DNA of 64,000 bases, from assembly GCF_004340905.1 (NCBI RefSeq), contig NZ_SLXD01000008.1:119288-183287 (forward strand). The letters run 5' to 3'. Below, piece by piece: positions 1 to 8,000 of this stretch. The position numbers and the translations under genes were made by a program. This DNA is from Rubrivivax gelatinosus. GTDB lineage: Bacteria; Pseudomonadota; Gammaproteobacteria; Burkholderiales; Burkholderiaceae_C. Under the pieces are notes generated by a model. That model was not told the DNA's origin, did not search any database, and saw nothing but the letters and a program-made list of their open reading frames with translations. Position 1 is the stretch's first letter; the number at the start of each line of letters is the position of its first letter.

Positions 1-110
1 AGGCCCAGCGGAAGCTCCACCCATTCCAGCTGCGGCAGCCAGCGCTGCAGGTCGGCGGCGGGCAGGGCGGCCAGCAGGTGGTTGTCCTGCACGGGGGAGC
101 GTGGTGACAT
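1..110 (-). CDS. Crp/Fnr-family regulator, N-terminal fragment
   Basis: Only the first 36 codons lie in the window; the gene runs off the left edge. The start is the ATG complementary to 108-110. The peptide (starting MSPRSPVQDNHLLAALP, then DLQRWLPQLEWVELPLG) looks like the first helix and first beta strand of the cyclic-nucleotide-binding domain of Crp/Fnr transcription factors, where N-x-LLAxLP precedes the beta barrel. No ligand-binding or HTH residues are visible, so the signal sensed cannot be told. It follows the OmpA-family gene in the same direction after a 168-base gap. Confidence 0.6.
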   Translation of the reverse strand, partial: MSPRSPVQDNHLLAALPAADLQRWLPQLEWVELPLG

Positions 111-278
111 GGCGGCCTGGCGGTGGGCAGCGCGGACACACGCGCCATGCGCAAGCACTGTAGATCGCCTGCGCGGGCCAGTATGTTCGCCAGCGCACAG
201 TCCCCGCTATCCCGCGACACGACAGTCGTCTTCAGGCCGCAGGACCGTGGCCGCCTTCGCCGCCTCTGCGGCGGCGCT

Positions 279-1127
279 TCAGCGCAGCGTCGGCATGCCG
301 TTCTCGTCGGACAGCACGATCTCGACGCGGCGGTTCATCTGCCGGCCGTCGGCACTGTCGTTGGCGGCCACCGGCTGCGAGGCGCCGTAGCCCTGGGCGG
401 TGAGCTGGGCGCGGTTCACGCCCAGGTCCAGCAGCGCCCCCAGCACCGCATCGGCGCGCCGGCGCGACAGCGACAGGTTGCCCGATTCGCTGCCGGTGCT
501 GTCGGTGTAGCCCTCGATGGATGCCCGGCGCTGCGGCTCCTGCCGGAGCACGTCGCCCAGCTGCTGCAGCTTGCGCAGGCCGCCGGCGCGCAGCTCGGCA
601 CGGCCGGAGTCGAAGAGCACGTCGTCCAGCGTCAGCACCAGGCCGCGCTCGGTCTTCCGGGCTTCGAGCTCGCTCAGCTGCGTGCGCAACTGGGCGTTGC
701 GGCGTTCGGCGTCGCCGGCCTGGCGCTGCGCCACCGCGGCCGCCTGCGCCGAGACGTCGGCTTCGCGCGTGCGCGCCGCCAGGCGCTGCTGGTCGCGCTC
801 GGCGGCCGCGCCCGCCACCGCTTCCTCGGACGCCTTGCGGCGGCCGGCTTCGCGCGCCAGCGCGATGCGCTGCTTGGCGAGGTAGCTCAGCTGCTCGACC
901 TGGGCGGCGTCGTCGCGGCGCGCCTGCGCCGCCTCGGCCTGGGCGAGCGCGTCGCCGGCCTGCTTGGCTTCCAGCGGCGCCAGGCGCTGGGTCTGGGCGT
1001 CGCCCTGCAGGCTGCGGTAGTCGCTGCGGGCCTGGTCGAGCGCGGGGGTGGTGGTGGGCTGGGTGCTGCACGCGCCCAGGGCGGCGGCGGCGAGCACGGC
1101 GAGCGTGAAGTGTCGGAGGGTGGTCAT
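279..1127 (-). CDS. OmpA-family outer-membrane lipoprotein with DUF4398 region
   Basis: The protein is 282 aa. It has a lipoprotein signal (LGACS, lipidated Cys20), then a long Ala/Gln/Arg-rich helical segment at about residues 30-155 that resembles DUF4398/coiled-coil regions. A C-terminal OmpA-like peptidoglycan-binding domain follows at about 165-275, with VLTLDDVLFDSG, IEGYTDSTG and NRRVEIVLS. Proteins of this build sit in the outer membrane and tether it to peptidoglycan. It lies 21 bases downstream of a second DUF4398 lipoprotein gene on the same strand, so the two are very likely co-transcribed and may work together in envelope integrity; that role is inferred. Confidence 0.88.
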   Translation of the reverse strand: MTTLRHFTLAVLAAAALGACSTQPTTTPALDQARSDYRSLQGDAQTQRLAPLEAKQAGDALAQAEAAQARRDDAAQVEQLSYLAKQRIALAREAGRRKASEEAVAGAAAERDQQRLAARTREADVSAQAAAVAQRQAGDAERRNAQLRTQLSELEARKTERGLVLTLDDVLFDSGRAELRAGGLRKLQQLGDVLRQEPQRRASIEGYTDSTGSESGNLSLSRRRADAVLGALLDLGVNRAQLTAQGYGASQPVAANDSADGRQMNRRVEIVLSDENGMPTLR

Positions 1128-1148
1128 GAGGGTGTCCGGTTCGGTGGA

Positions 1149-1517
1149 TCAGCGGGTCGGGCGCGCCATCTCGTCGCGCAGGGCGCCGGCGGCGTCCTGG
1201 ACGGCGAGTTCTGAGCGCCGTGCGCGTTCGCTCTCGGCGCGGGCCTGGGCGAGCTGGGCGTCGAGCTGGGCCTGCTGCGCCAGCGCACGCGCGCCTTCGG
1301 GCTCGTCGGCCGCCAGGGCCTGGTTGGCGCGGTTCATCTTCTCGCGCGCGGCGGACATCTCGACGGCGGCGAGTTCGGGTGCCCCGGCGGCGACTGCACG
1401 CGCCAGCGCGGCGTTGGCCAGCGCCATCTCGGGCGGCGGCGGCGCGCTGGCACAGGCGGCCAGCGCCAGCAGCACGCCCAGTGCCGGCAGCAGCCGGCGG
1501 GTCGTTCGGGTGTTCAT
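1149..1517 (-). CDS. DUF4398 lipoprotein
   Basis: This is a 122-aa lipoprotein with a lipobox ending in AAC (Cys22), followed by a proline stretch and one long predicted helix (residues 33-115) rich in Ala, Glu, Gln and Arg. That pattern is typical of the DUF4398 family. Its helical part resembles the central segment of the downstream OmpA-family lipoprotein, suggesting the pair arose from a shared module. It is the first gene of the two-gene unit. The function of the family is unknown; an envelope role is inferred from the lipobox and the partner. Confidence 0.8.
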   Translation of the reverse strand: MNTRTTRRLLPALGVLLALAACASAPPPPEMALANAALARAVAAGAPELAAVEMSAAREKMNRANQALAADEPEGARALAQQAQLDAQLAQARAESERARRSELAVQDAAGALRDEMARPTR

Positions 1518-1734
1518 GGAGTTCCCTTCCTGGGACCAGGCCCACCGGCTGTGCAGCGTGATGCCGGCACCGGCCAGAAGCCGTTGCGCACAGCATGGGC
1601 GCCGCGCGGCCGGCTGTCGGTGCGATGGCGTACCCAGTGGGCCAGCGCACCGACGCGGCGCCGGGCGCTGCGCAGCATGGCGGCACGGCGCGCCGCGGGC
1701 GTGCCGGTGTCAGGGAAGGGACAGGCGGGCCGTC

Positions 1735-1941
1735 ATGCTGCGCGACAGACGCTTGTGGGGCTGGCTGGCGGCGGTATGCGCCGCCGCGGCGCTGCTCGGC
1801 TTCGAGCAGCTCGTGCGCCTGAGCGTGGTGCAGGGCGACGAACGGCGGGCCGCGGCGCGCGAGCGCCAGATGGCCGTCTGGCGCTGCGCGTTGCTGCCGG
1901 CGAGCCTGGAGCGCCGCGCCTGCCGCGCGGCGCTGCCCTGA
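1735..1941 (+). CDS. small single-pass membrane protein, unknown
   Basis: A 68-aa ORF lies on the opposite strand from its neighbours and ends 3 bases before the arginase stop codon. It starts at an ATG preceded by the purine-rich AGGGAAGGGA about 14 bases upstream. One hydrophobic segment (about residues 7-24, WGWLAAVCAAAALLGF) follows a positive N-terminus, so a short membrane-anchored protein or an uncleaved signal anchor is likely. The rest is Arg/Ala-rich and contains two Cys. I recognise no family. The high GC of the region makes chance ORFs common, so this call is tentative. Confidence 0.4.
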   Translation: MLRDRRLWGWLAAVCAAAALLGFEQLVRLSVVQGDERRAAARERQMAVWRCALLPASLERRACRAALP

Positions 1942-1944
1942 GGC

Positions 1945-2874
1945 TCAGCGCGGCGCGCGCATCAGCGTGCTCTTGCCGAACAGGCTCTCGATCAGGTCGA
2001 CGGCGAGCGCCGCGGTCTTGTTGCGCACGTCCAGCGCCGGGTTCAGCTCCATCACGTCGAGGCTGGCCAGGCGGCCGGTGTCGGCGATCATCTCCATGCA
2101 GAGCTGGGCCTCGCGGTACGTCGGGCCGCCGGGGATCGTCGTGCCGACGCCCGGCGCGATCTCGGGATCGAGGAAGTCGACGTCGAAGCTCACGTGCAGG
2201 TGGGTGTTGGCGTCCAGAGTCGCCAGCGCGAGTTCCATCGTGTGGCGCATGCCCATCTCGTCGATGTAGCGCATGTCGAAGACCTCGAGCCCGACCTCGT
2301 GCACGAAACGCTTCTCGCCCGGGTCGACGCTGCGGATGCCGATCTGGCGCACCCACTTCGCATTCAGCGCCGGCACCTGGCCGCCGATCTCGACCAGTTC
2401 CTTCGGCCCGTGGCCGCACAGGCAGGCCACCGGCATGCCGTGGATGTTGCCGCTGGGCGTCAGCAGGCTGGTGTTGAAGTCGGCGTGCGCGTCCAGCCAC
2501 AGCACGCGCAGGCGCTTGCCGGCTTCGCGGCAGTGGCGCGCGACGGCGCTGATCGAGCCGATCGCCAGGCAGTGGTCGCCGCCGAGCAGGATCGGCATGC
2601 GGCCGCCGGCCAGCTCGGCGTGCACCGCGTCGTGCACGGCGACGTTCCAGGCGACGACCTGGTCGAGGTGGCGATAGCCCTCCACCGGCGGCTGCCAGGG
2701 ATTGCGCGGGCCGGCGAGGTTGCCGCGGTCCAGCACCTCGACACCGTGCGACTCCAGCGTCGCCTGCAGGTCGGCGACACGCATCGCCTCCGGGCCCATG
2801 CTGGCGCCGCGTGCGCCGGCGCCGACGTCGGTGGGCGCGCCGATCAGGCTGACGCGGCGGACGGGGTCAGACAT
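1945..2874 (-). CDS. rocF: arginase
   Basis: A 309-aa protein matching the arginase/ureohydrolase family over its whole length; it hydrolyses L-arginine to ornithine and urea using a binuclear Mn centre. The metal-binding motifs are clear: GGDHCLAIG (His), WLDAHADFN (Asp-His-Asp) and SFDVDFLDPEIAPG (two Asp). The N-terminal IGAPTDVGAGARGA loop and GPEAMR are typical of arginase rather than agmatinase. It is the last gene of a three-gene minus-strand unit (moeB, LOG gene, rocF), and its start overlaps the end of the LOG gene by 8 nt, which implies translational coupling. Nothing in the sequence shows regulation by arginine. Confidence 0.95.
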   Translation of the reverse strand: MSDPVRRVSLIGAPTDVGAGARGASMGPEAMRVADLQATLESHGVEVLDRGNLAGPRNPWQPPVEGYRHLDQVVAWNVAVHDAVHAELAGGRMPILLGGDHCLAIGSISAVARHCREAGKRLRVLWLDAHADFNTSLLTPSGNIHGMPVACLCGHGPKELVEIGGQVPALNAKWVRQIGIRSVDPGEKRFVHEVGLEVFDMRYIDEMGMRHTMELALATLDANTHLHVSFDVDFLDPEIAPGVGTTIPGGPTYREAQLCMEMIADTGRLASLDVMELNPALDVRNKTAALAVDLIESLFGKSTLMRAPR

Positions 2875-3763
2875 TGTTCGTCTCCTCGTTCGGGATGGCG
2901 TCGAAGCCGTAGAACGAAGCCAGGTGGTCCCAGGCCTCCTCGGCGGTCTCGACGAAGCGGAACAGGTTCAGGTCGCCGGCGCCGATCATGCCGGTGGCCA
3001 CCAGGTGCTCGAAGTTGATCAGCTTCTCCCAGAACGCGCGCCCGAACAGCAGGATGGGCCGCGGCCGGCTCTTGCCGGTCTGGATCAGCGTCATCGTCTC
3101 GAAGAGTTCGTCGAGCGTGCCGAAGCCGCCGGGGAAGCACACCAGCGCCTTGCTGCGCATCAGGAAGTGCATCTTGCGCAGCGCGAAGTAGTGGAACTGG
3201 AAACACAGCTCCGGCGTGATGTACGGGTTGGGCGCCTGCTCGTGCGGCAGCACGATGTTCAGGCCGATGCTCTTGCCGCCGACCTCGAAGGCGCCGCGGT
3301 TGCCCGCTTCCATGATGCCGGGGCCGCCGCCGGTGACGACGTAGATCGGCGTTTCCAGCTTGGCCGAGCGTTCGGTGACGATGGCCGCGAAACGCCGCGC
3401 CTGCTCGTAGTAGGCGCTCATCGCCAGCGCCGCCTCGGCGCGGGCGGCGGCGGTGGCGTCGCCGGTCGAGCGCGCCGCCTCGAGCCGCTCACGCGCCTGG
3501 TCCTCGGGCAGGATGCGCGCGCTGCCGAAGATGACGATCGTCGACTCGATGCCCAGCTCGCGCTGCAGCATCTCGGGCTTGAGCAGCTCGAGCTGCATGC
3601 GCACGGTGCGCAGCTCCTCGCGCAGCAGGAAGTTGGTGTCGGTGAACGCCAGCCGGTAGGCGCTCTCGGGGCCGGCGTAGCGCTGGGACTCCAGCGTGCG
3701 CGCGTCTTCTTCGGCGGTCGGGAAGTTGCGGGACGTGAGGTTCGGAAGTCGAGGATCGTTCAT
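2867..3763 (-). CDS. LOG-family (TIGR00730-like) nucleotide phosphoribohydrolase
   Basis: A 298-aa protein of the LOG / lysine-decarboxylase-like family. The nucleotide-binding and catalytic signature is intact: GGGPGIMEAGNRGA, then PGGFGTLDELFE about 80 residues later. Characterised relatives cleave ribose-5-phosphate from nucleoside monophosphates (PpnN, LOG) and are often misnamed lysine decarboxylases. It carries an N-terminal extension of about 100 residues before the IFGSARI strand, so it belongs to the longer class. The start ATG at 3763 gives MNDPRLPNL and overlaps the moeB stop by 4 nt; longer upstream reading would run through moeB. The substrate is not certain. Confidence 0.9.
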   Translation of the reverse strand: MNDPRLPNLTSRNFPTAEEDARTLESQRYAGPESAYRLAFTDTNFLLREELRTVRMQLELLKPEMLQRELGIESTIVIFGSARILPEDQARERLEAARSTGDATAAARAEAALAMSAYYEQARRFAAIVTERSAKLETPIYVVTGGGPGIMEAGNRGAFEVGGKSIGLNIVLPHEQAPNPYITPELCFQFHYFALRKMHFLMRSKALVCFPGGFGTLDELFETMTLIQTGKSRPRPILLFGRAFWEKLINFEHLVATGMIGAGDLNLFRFVETAEEAWDHLASFYGFDAIPNEETNNV

Positions 3764-4521
3764 GGTTGTGTGGGGCTCATACGGCAGACCGGGCAGTCCT
3801 CGGCACGCGCGACGCGGATCTCGTCGAAGCGCATGCCCATCGCGTCGACCAGCAGCAGCCGCCCGGCGAGCGGCTCGCCGATGCCGGCGAGCAACTTCAG
3901 TGCCTCGGCGGCCTGGGTGCTGCCGACCAGGCCCACGAGCGGCGCGAAGACGCCCATCGTCGCGCAGGCCGCGTCCTCGTGGCCGGCGTCGGGCGGGAAC
4001 AGGCAGGCGTAACACGGCACGTCGTCGCGGCGCGCATCGAACACCGAGACCTGGCCGTCGAAGCCGATCGCCGCGCCCGACACCAGTGGCCGGCGGTGGC
4101 GCACGCAGGCGGCGTTGACGGCGTGGCGGGTGCGGAAGTTGTCGCTGCAGTCGAGCACCACGTCGGCCTGCGGCACCAGGGCGTCGAGCAGCGCGGCGTC
4201 GGCGCGCTGTACCCGCACGTCCACTTTCACGTCCGGGTTCAGCGCCGCGATGCTGGCGGCCAGCGACTCGGCCTTCGGCGTGCCGATGCGGTCCAGCCGG
4301 TGGGCGATCTGGCGCTGCAGGTTGGTGGCGTCGACGCGGTCGTCGTCGACGACGGTGATGCGGCCGACGCCGGCGCTGCCCAGGTACAGCCCGACCGGCG
4401 AGCCCAGGCCGCCGGCGCCGATGACCAGCGCGTGTGCGGCCAGCAGGCGCTGCTGGCCTTCGATGCCCAGCGCGTCGAGCAGGATGTGGCGCGAGTAGCG
4501 CAGCAGCTGGTCGTCTCTCAC
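3760..4521 (-). CDS. moeB: MoeB/ThiF-type adenylyltransferase
   Basis: An E1-like enzyme of the HesA/MoeB/ThiF family that adenylates the C-terminal Gly of a ubiquitin-like sulfur carrier (MoaD or ThiS). The order is: RYSRHILL start, Rossmann GAGGLGSP (ATP), DDDRVDATNLQRQ, DCSDNFRTRH, then the zinc pairs CYAC and CPVC near the C-terminus. I chose the GTG at 4521 (MRDDQLLRYSRH, 253 aa), because family members begin just before this motif; an in-frame ATG at 4581 would add 20 unconserved residues. It is the first gene of the moeB-LOG-rocF unit. In related genomes ctpA and moeB are near neighbours, as here. Confidence 0.9.
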   Translation of the reverse strand: MRDDQLLRYSRHILLDALGIEGQQRLLAAHALVIGAGGLGSPVGLYLGSAGVGRITVVDDDRVDATNLQRQIAHRLDRIGTPKAESLAASIAALNPDVKVDVRVQRADAALLDALVPQADVVLDCSDNFRTRHAVNAACVRHRRPLVSGAAIGFDGQVSVFDARRDDVPCYACLFPPDAGHEDAACATMGVFAPLVGLVGSTQAAEALKLLAGIGEPLAGRLLLVDAMGMRFDEIRVARAEDCPVCRMSPTQP

Positions 4522-4631
4522 GTCCGGCAACAGCTCTTTCGTCAAACAGCCCTTTGGCGCTCGGGATGCGGGGTGGGGCATGACATCCGGCCTGGGCAGG
4601 CTGCGCGCACCGTCAAGCGCAGGAGATTGCC

Positions 4632-5216
4632 GTGTCGCCGTTGCAGCATTGTGTGGCCGTCGCCGCCCTGGCCGGTGCCGGCCTGGCCCAGGCCGTCGAG
4701 ACCGTGGACTTCGACGAGTTCACCGAGCGCGTGGAAGCCGTCGACAGCCTCGTCTCCGGGCCGCTCGCCTTCAGTTCCGACTCGGGTTACCTCGGCATCG
4801 AACTGACGGCGCCGAACGTCGGCGCCTTCAACGGCACGCCCTACCTGATCGACTCGCGCGGCACGCTGAGCGTCGCACGCAGCGACGGCCAGGCCTTCCG
4901 GCTGGAAGGCTTCGACATCGGCCAGAGCTGGTTCACGAACCAGCCGACGGCCGGGATCACCGTCACCTACGACCTGGCCGGCGGTGGCAGCACCAGCCAG
5001 GCGCTGGTGCTGACACGCGGCTTCCTGCGTCTGGAACCCGGGCTCGGCATCACGGCGATGCACTTCGCGCTGGACGTGCCGGCCCTGGGCGGCGGTTACG
5101 TCGCGCTGGACAACCTGGTGATCTCCGCGGTGCCCGAGCCGGCCACCTGGGCCGGCTTCGCGCTCGGCCTGGTGGTGCTGGGCGGGGCGGCGCGCCGGCG
5201 GCGTCGCCCGTCCTGA
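4632..5216 (+). CDS. PEP-CTERM sorting-domain protein
   Basis: A secreted protein of 194 aa. It starts at GTG 4632, 5 bases after AGGAGA (4621-4626), which settles the start. It has an N-terminal signal peptide (AALAGAGLAQA), a beta-rich body with GITVTYDL and a YVALDNLVIS ending typical of these proteins. A textbook PEP-CTERM tail follows: VPEPATWAGFALGLVVLGG then ARRRRR. The tail directs handling by exosortase at the inner membrane in EPS-producing bacteria. No exosortase is in the window. It sits between ctpA and moeB but points the other way, so it has its own promoter in the 110-base divergent gap. Confidence 0.9.
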   Translation: MSPLQHCVAVAALAGAGLAQAVETVDFDEFTERVEAVDSLVSGPLAFSSDSGYLGIELTAPNVGAFNGTPYLIDSRGTLSVARSDGQAFRLEGFDIGQSWFTNQPTAGITVTYDLAGGGSTSQALVLTRGFLRLEPGLGITAMHFALDVPALGGGYVALDNLVISAVPEPATWAGFALGLVVLGGAARRRRRPS

Positions 5217-5260
5217 ACGGCAGCCGGCGCGGACGCCATCGCCCGCTCCGTCGCCGTCGC

Positions 5261-6700
5261 TCACTGCTTGTCTTCGGGCGCTTCGGCCTGGCGCTCGACG
5301 GCGGTCTTGCTGACCATCACCGGCTTGCCGCGCAGCTGGTTGAAGGCCTGCACCAGCGGGAAGTCCTCGGCGCTGCCGAACTCGGGCAGCGGCTTGGGGG
5401 TTTCCTTGTTCTTCGCGAACTGCTCCTCGAGCTTCTGGCGCGCTTCCTCGCGCGCCTTCTCGCGAGCGTCGTCCTTCTTCTCGTCGGCCCCCTGCAGGTG
5501 CTTCTCCAGGTCGGCCTCGCGCATGCGCAGCGCGGCGAAGACGTTGCCCTCGGCGGTCTCGTCGAGCCAGATGTCGGGCACGATGCCCTTGGCCTGGATC
5601 GAGCGGCCCGAGGGCGTGTAGTAACGCGCCGTCGTGATCTTCAGCGCGGTGTCGGCCGACAGCGGACGCACCGTCTGCACCGAGCCCTTGCCGAAGGTCT
5701 GTGCGCCCATCACGGTGGCGCGCTTGTGGTCCTGCAGCGCGCCGGCGACGATCTCGCTGGCCGAGGCCGAGCCTTCGTTGACCAGCACCACCAGCGGCAC
5801 CGTCTTCAGCGCCGCCGGCAGCTTGCGCAGCGGGTCGTTGCCGGCGCGGCGCAGGTAGTACTCGGGCGCGGCCTTGAAGGTGGCCTTGGAGTCGGCGATC
5901 TGGCCGTTGGTCGAGACGACGACGACGTCCGGCTGCAGGAAGGCCGCGGAGATGGCCACCGCGCCGTCGAGCAGGCCGCCCGGGTCGTTGCGCAGGTCGA
6001 GCACGATGCCCTTGATGTTCGGGTCCTGCTTGTACAGATCCTCGACCTTGCGCGCGAAATCGTCGACGGTGCGGTCCTGGAACTGGCTCACGCGGATCCA
6101 GGCGTAACCCGGCTCGAACATCTTCGCGCGCACGCTCTGCACGCGGATCTCCTCGCGCGTGATCGTCACCGGGAAGCTGCGGTTCTCGCTCTTGCGCAGC
6201 ACCGTCAGGCTGACCTTGGTGTTGGGCTCGCCGCGCATGCGCTTGACGGCCTGGTCGACCGACAGGCCCTTGACCGCGGTGTCGTCGATGCGCGTGATCA
6301 GGTCCCCCGGCTTCAGCCCGGCGCGAAAGGCCGGCGAGCCTTCGATCGGCGAGACGACCTTCACGAGGCCGTCTTCCATGCCCATCTCGATGCCGATGCC
6401 GACGAACTTGCCGCCGGTGCTCTCGCGGAATTCCTTGAAGCTCTTCTTGTCGAAGTACTGCGAATGCGGGTCCAGCCCGGCGACCATGCCGCCGATGGCA
6501 TCCGAGATCAGCTTCTTCTCGTCGACCGACTCGACGTAGTCGCTCTTGATCATGCCGAACACGGCGGCCAGCTGCTGCAGCTCTTCCAGCGGCAGCGGCG
6601 CCAGCGTCTCGCGCGCGTTGGCCTGCAGCTGCAGCGTCGTCATCGCGCCCGCGAGGGCCCCCACCGCCAGCAGCCCGGCAACTCTCAGTTTTGCACCCAT
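5261..6700 (-). CDS. ctpA: S41-family carboxyl-terminal processing protease
   Basis: A 479-aa periplasmic serine protease. It has an N-terminal signal/anchor (GLLAVGALAGA), the S41 N-domain (FGMIKSDYVESVDEKKL), a PDZ domain at about residues 90-175 (GIGIEMG, GSPAFRAGLKPGDLITRID), and a protease core with NEGSASASEIVAGAL (catalytic Ser) and FGKGSVQ (catalytic Lys). These residues form the Ser/Lys dyad of CtpA/Prc. The C-terminus has a charged helical tail (KKDDAREKAREEARQK) of about 60 residues. On the minus strand a TATACT box lies at 6738-6743, about 40 bases before the start, but I find no good -35. Confidence 0.95.
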   Translation of the reverse strand: MGAKLRVAGLLAVGALAGAMTTLQLQANARETLAPLPLEELQQLAAVFGMIKSDYVESVDEKKLISDAIGGMVAGLDPHSQYFDKKSFKEFRESTGGKFVGIGIEMGMEDGLVKVVSPIEGSPAFRAGLKPGDLITRIDDTAVKGLSVDQAVKRMRGEPNTKVSLTVLRKSENRSFPVTITREEIRVQSVRAKMFEPGYAWIRVSQFQDRTVDDFARKVEDLYKQDPNIKGIVLDLRNDPGGLLDGAVAISAAFLQPDVVVVSTNGQIADSKATFKAAPEYYLRRAGNDPLRKLPAALKTVPLVVLVNEGSASASEIVAGALQDHKRATVMGAQTFGKGSVQTVRPLSADTALKITTARYYTPSGRSIQAKGIVPDIWLDETAEGNVFAALRMREADLEKHLQGADEKKDDAREKAREEARQKLEEQFAKNKETPKPLPEFGSAEDFPLVQAFNQLRGKPVMVSKTAVERQAEAPEDKQ

Positions 6701-6826
6701 GACGTCCTGCTCCGAAGCCGACTCTCTACTGCGGCGCAGTATAGGGTGCGGGGTTGTGCCGCCACAGGACAGGGGGATGGGTGAGGACCCTCGTCAGGCG
6801 TGGCGTGCTGCACGCCGGGCCGCGCT

Positions 6827-7909
6827 TCACGCGCTGCGTTCGCGTGCGAACGTGACGAGATGGTCCACCTCGGCGCGGATGCCGATCCACTCGCCGACCG
6901 CGTGGTCGTGGTGCGAGGGCACGTGCGCCAGCAGGCGTTCGCCGCCGGGCAGGCGCAGCGTGTAGAGGAACTCGGACCCGCGGAAGGCCTTGCGTTCGAT
7001 GCAGGCCTTCACCGGGCTGGCGTCGTCGTGCACGACGTCGTCGGCGCGCAGCAGCAGCTCGCATTCGTCGCCGGGGTAGGCCCCGGGCAGCGGGCATTCG
7101 GCGACGCCGGCCAGCGCGCCCAGCGGCGTGTGCACGGCCGGCGTGCCGCCGTCGGCGGCGATGCGCGCCGGCGCGAACACCCCGTGCCCGATGAAGCCGG
7201 CGACGAACCGGCTCGCCGGACGGTGGTACAGCGTGTAAGGCTGGTCCCATTGTTCGAGCCGGCCCTGCTGCATCACGCCGACGACGTCGCCGAGCGCAAA
7301 CGCCTCCAGCTGGTCGTGCGTCACCAGCAGCGCCGTCGTGCCGCTGTCCTTGAGGATTGCGCGCAGCTCCTGGGCCAGCGACTCGCGCAGGTCGGCGTCC
7401 AGGCTGGAGAAGGGTTCGTCCAGCAGCAGCAGCTCGGGCCGCGGCGCCAGCGCACGCGCCAGCGCGATGCGTTGCTGCTGGCCGCCCGACAGCTGGTGCG
7501 GCGCCCGCCGCGCCGCATGGCCCAGGCCGACGAGATCCAGCATCGCCGTCACGCGCGCCTCGCGTTCGGCGCGCGGCAGCGCCTTCAGCCCGAAGCCGAC
7601 GTTCTGGGCCACCGTCAGGTGCGGGAACAGCGCGTAGTCCTGGAACACCATGCCGATGCGCCGGGCCTCGGGCTCCAGGTGCACGCCGGCCGACGCGTCC
7701 GACAGCGTTCGCCCGGCCATCGTGACGCGGCCGGCGGCGCAGCGTTCCAGGCCGGCGACGGCGCGCAGCAGCGATGTCTTGCCGCAACCCGAAGGCCCCA
7801 GCAGCACGCCGATCTCGCCGGCCGCCAGACCGATCGACACCGAGTCGACCGCCGCGCGTGCCGTGCCGCGGCCGTAGCGCACGGAGACCGAATCCACGTT
7901 CAGGAACAT
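6827..7909 (-). CDS. fbpC: Fe3+-type ABC transporter ATP-binding protein
   Basis: A 360-aa ATPase with Walker A GPSGCGKTS, Q-loop VFQDYALFPHLT, signature LSGGQQQR, Walker B LLLLDEPFSSLDA and H-loop VTHD. About 120 residues of TOBE-like regulatory domain follow. Its order and length fit the FbpC/PotA group, and DYALFPHLTVAQNVGFGL is typical of ferric-iron importers. The start at 7909 (MFLNVDSVS) is where homology begins; the upstream reading is unconserved. It is divergent from the permease gene, with a possible Fur box between them. No periplasmic binding protein (fbpA) is in the window. The iron substrate is inferred. Confidence 0.88.
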   Translation of the reverse strand: MFLNVDSVSVRYGRGTARAAVDSVSIGLAAGEIGVLLGPSGCGKTSLLRAVAGLERCAAGRVTMAGRTLSDASAGVHLEPEARRIGMVFQDYALFPHLTVAQNVGFGLKALPRAEREARVTAMLDLVGLGHAARRAPHQLSGGQQQRIALARALAPRPELLLLDEPFSSLDADLRESLAQELRAILKDSGTTALLVTHDQLEAFALGDVVGVMQQGRLEQWDQPYTLYHRPASRFVAGFIGHGVFAPARIAADGGTPAVHTPLGALAGVAECPLPGAYPGDECELLLRADDVVHDDASPVKACIERKAFRGSEFLYTLRLPGGERLLAHVPSHHDHAVGEWIGIRAEVDHLVTFARERSA

Positions 7910-7917
7910 CGGTCCAT

Positions 7918-7936
7918 GATAATTGTTCGCATTTCC
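7918..7936. promoter_or_regulatory. candidate Fur box
   Basis: The 19 bases GATAATTGTTCGCATTTCC match 12 of 19 positions of the classic Fur consensus, with the first six bases perfect. The site lies 8 bases upstream of the fbpC start and inside the divergent fbpC-fbpB gap, where an iron repressor would be expected to act on both genes. The second half-site is poor, so this is only a candidate. Confidence 0.35.
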
Positions 7937-8000
7937 ACCCGTGCCCCGCCGGACTCCCGGCGCGAGGCCGCCATCGCCGGCGGTTCCCGGGCCGACCGCG

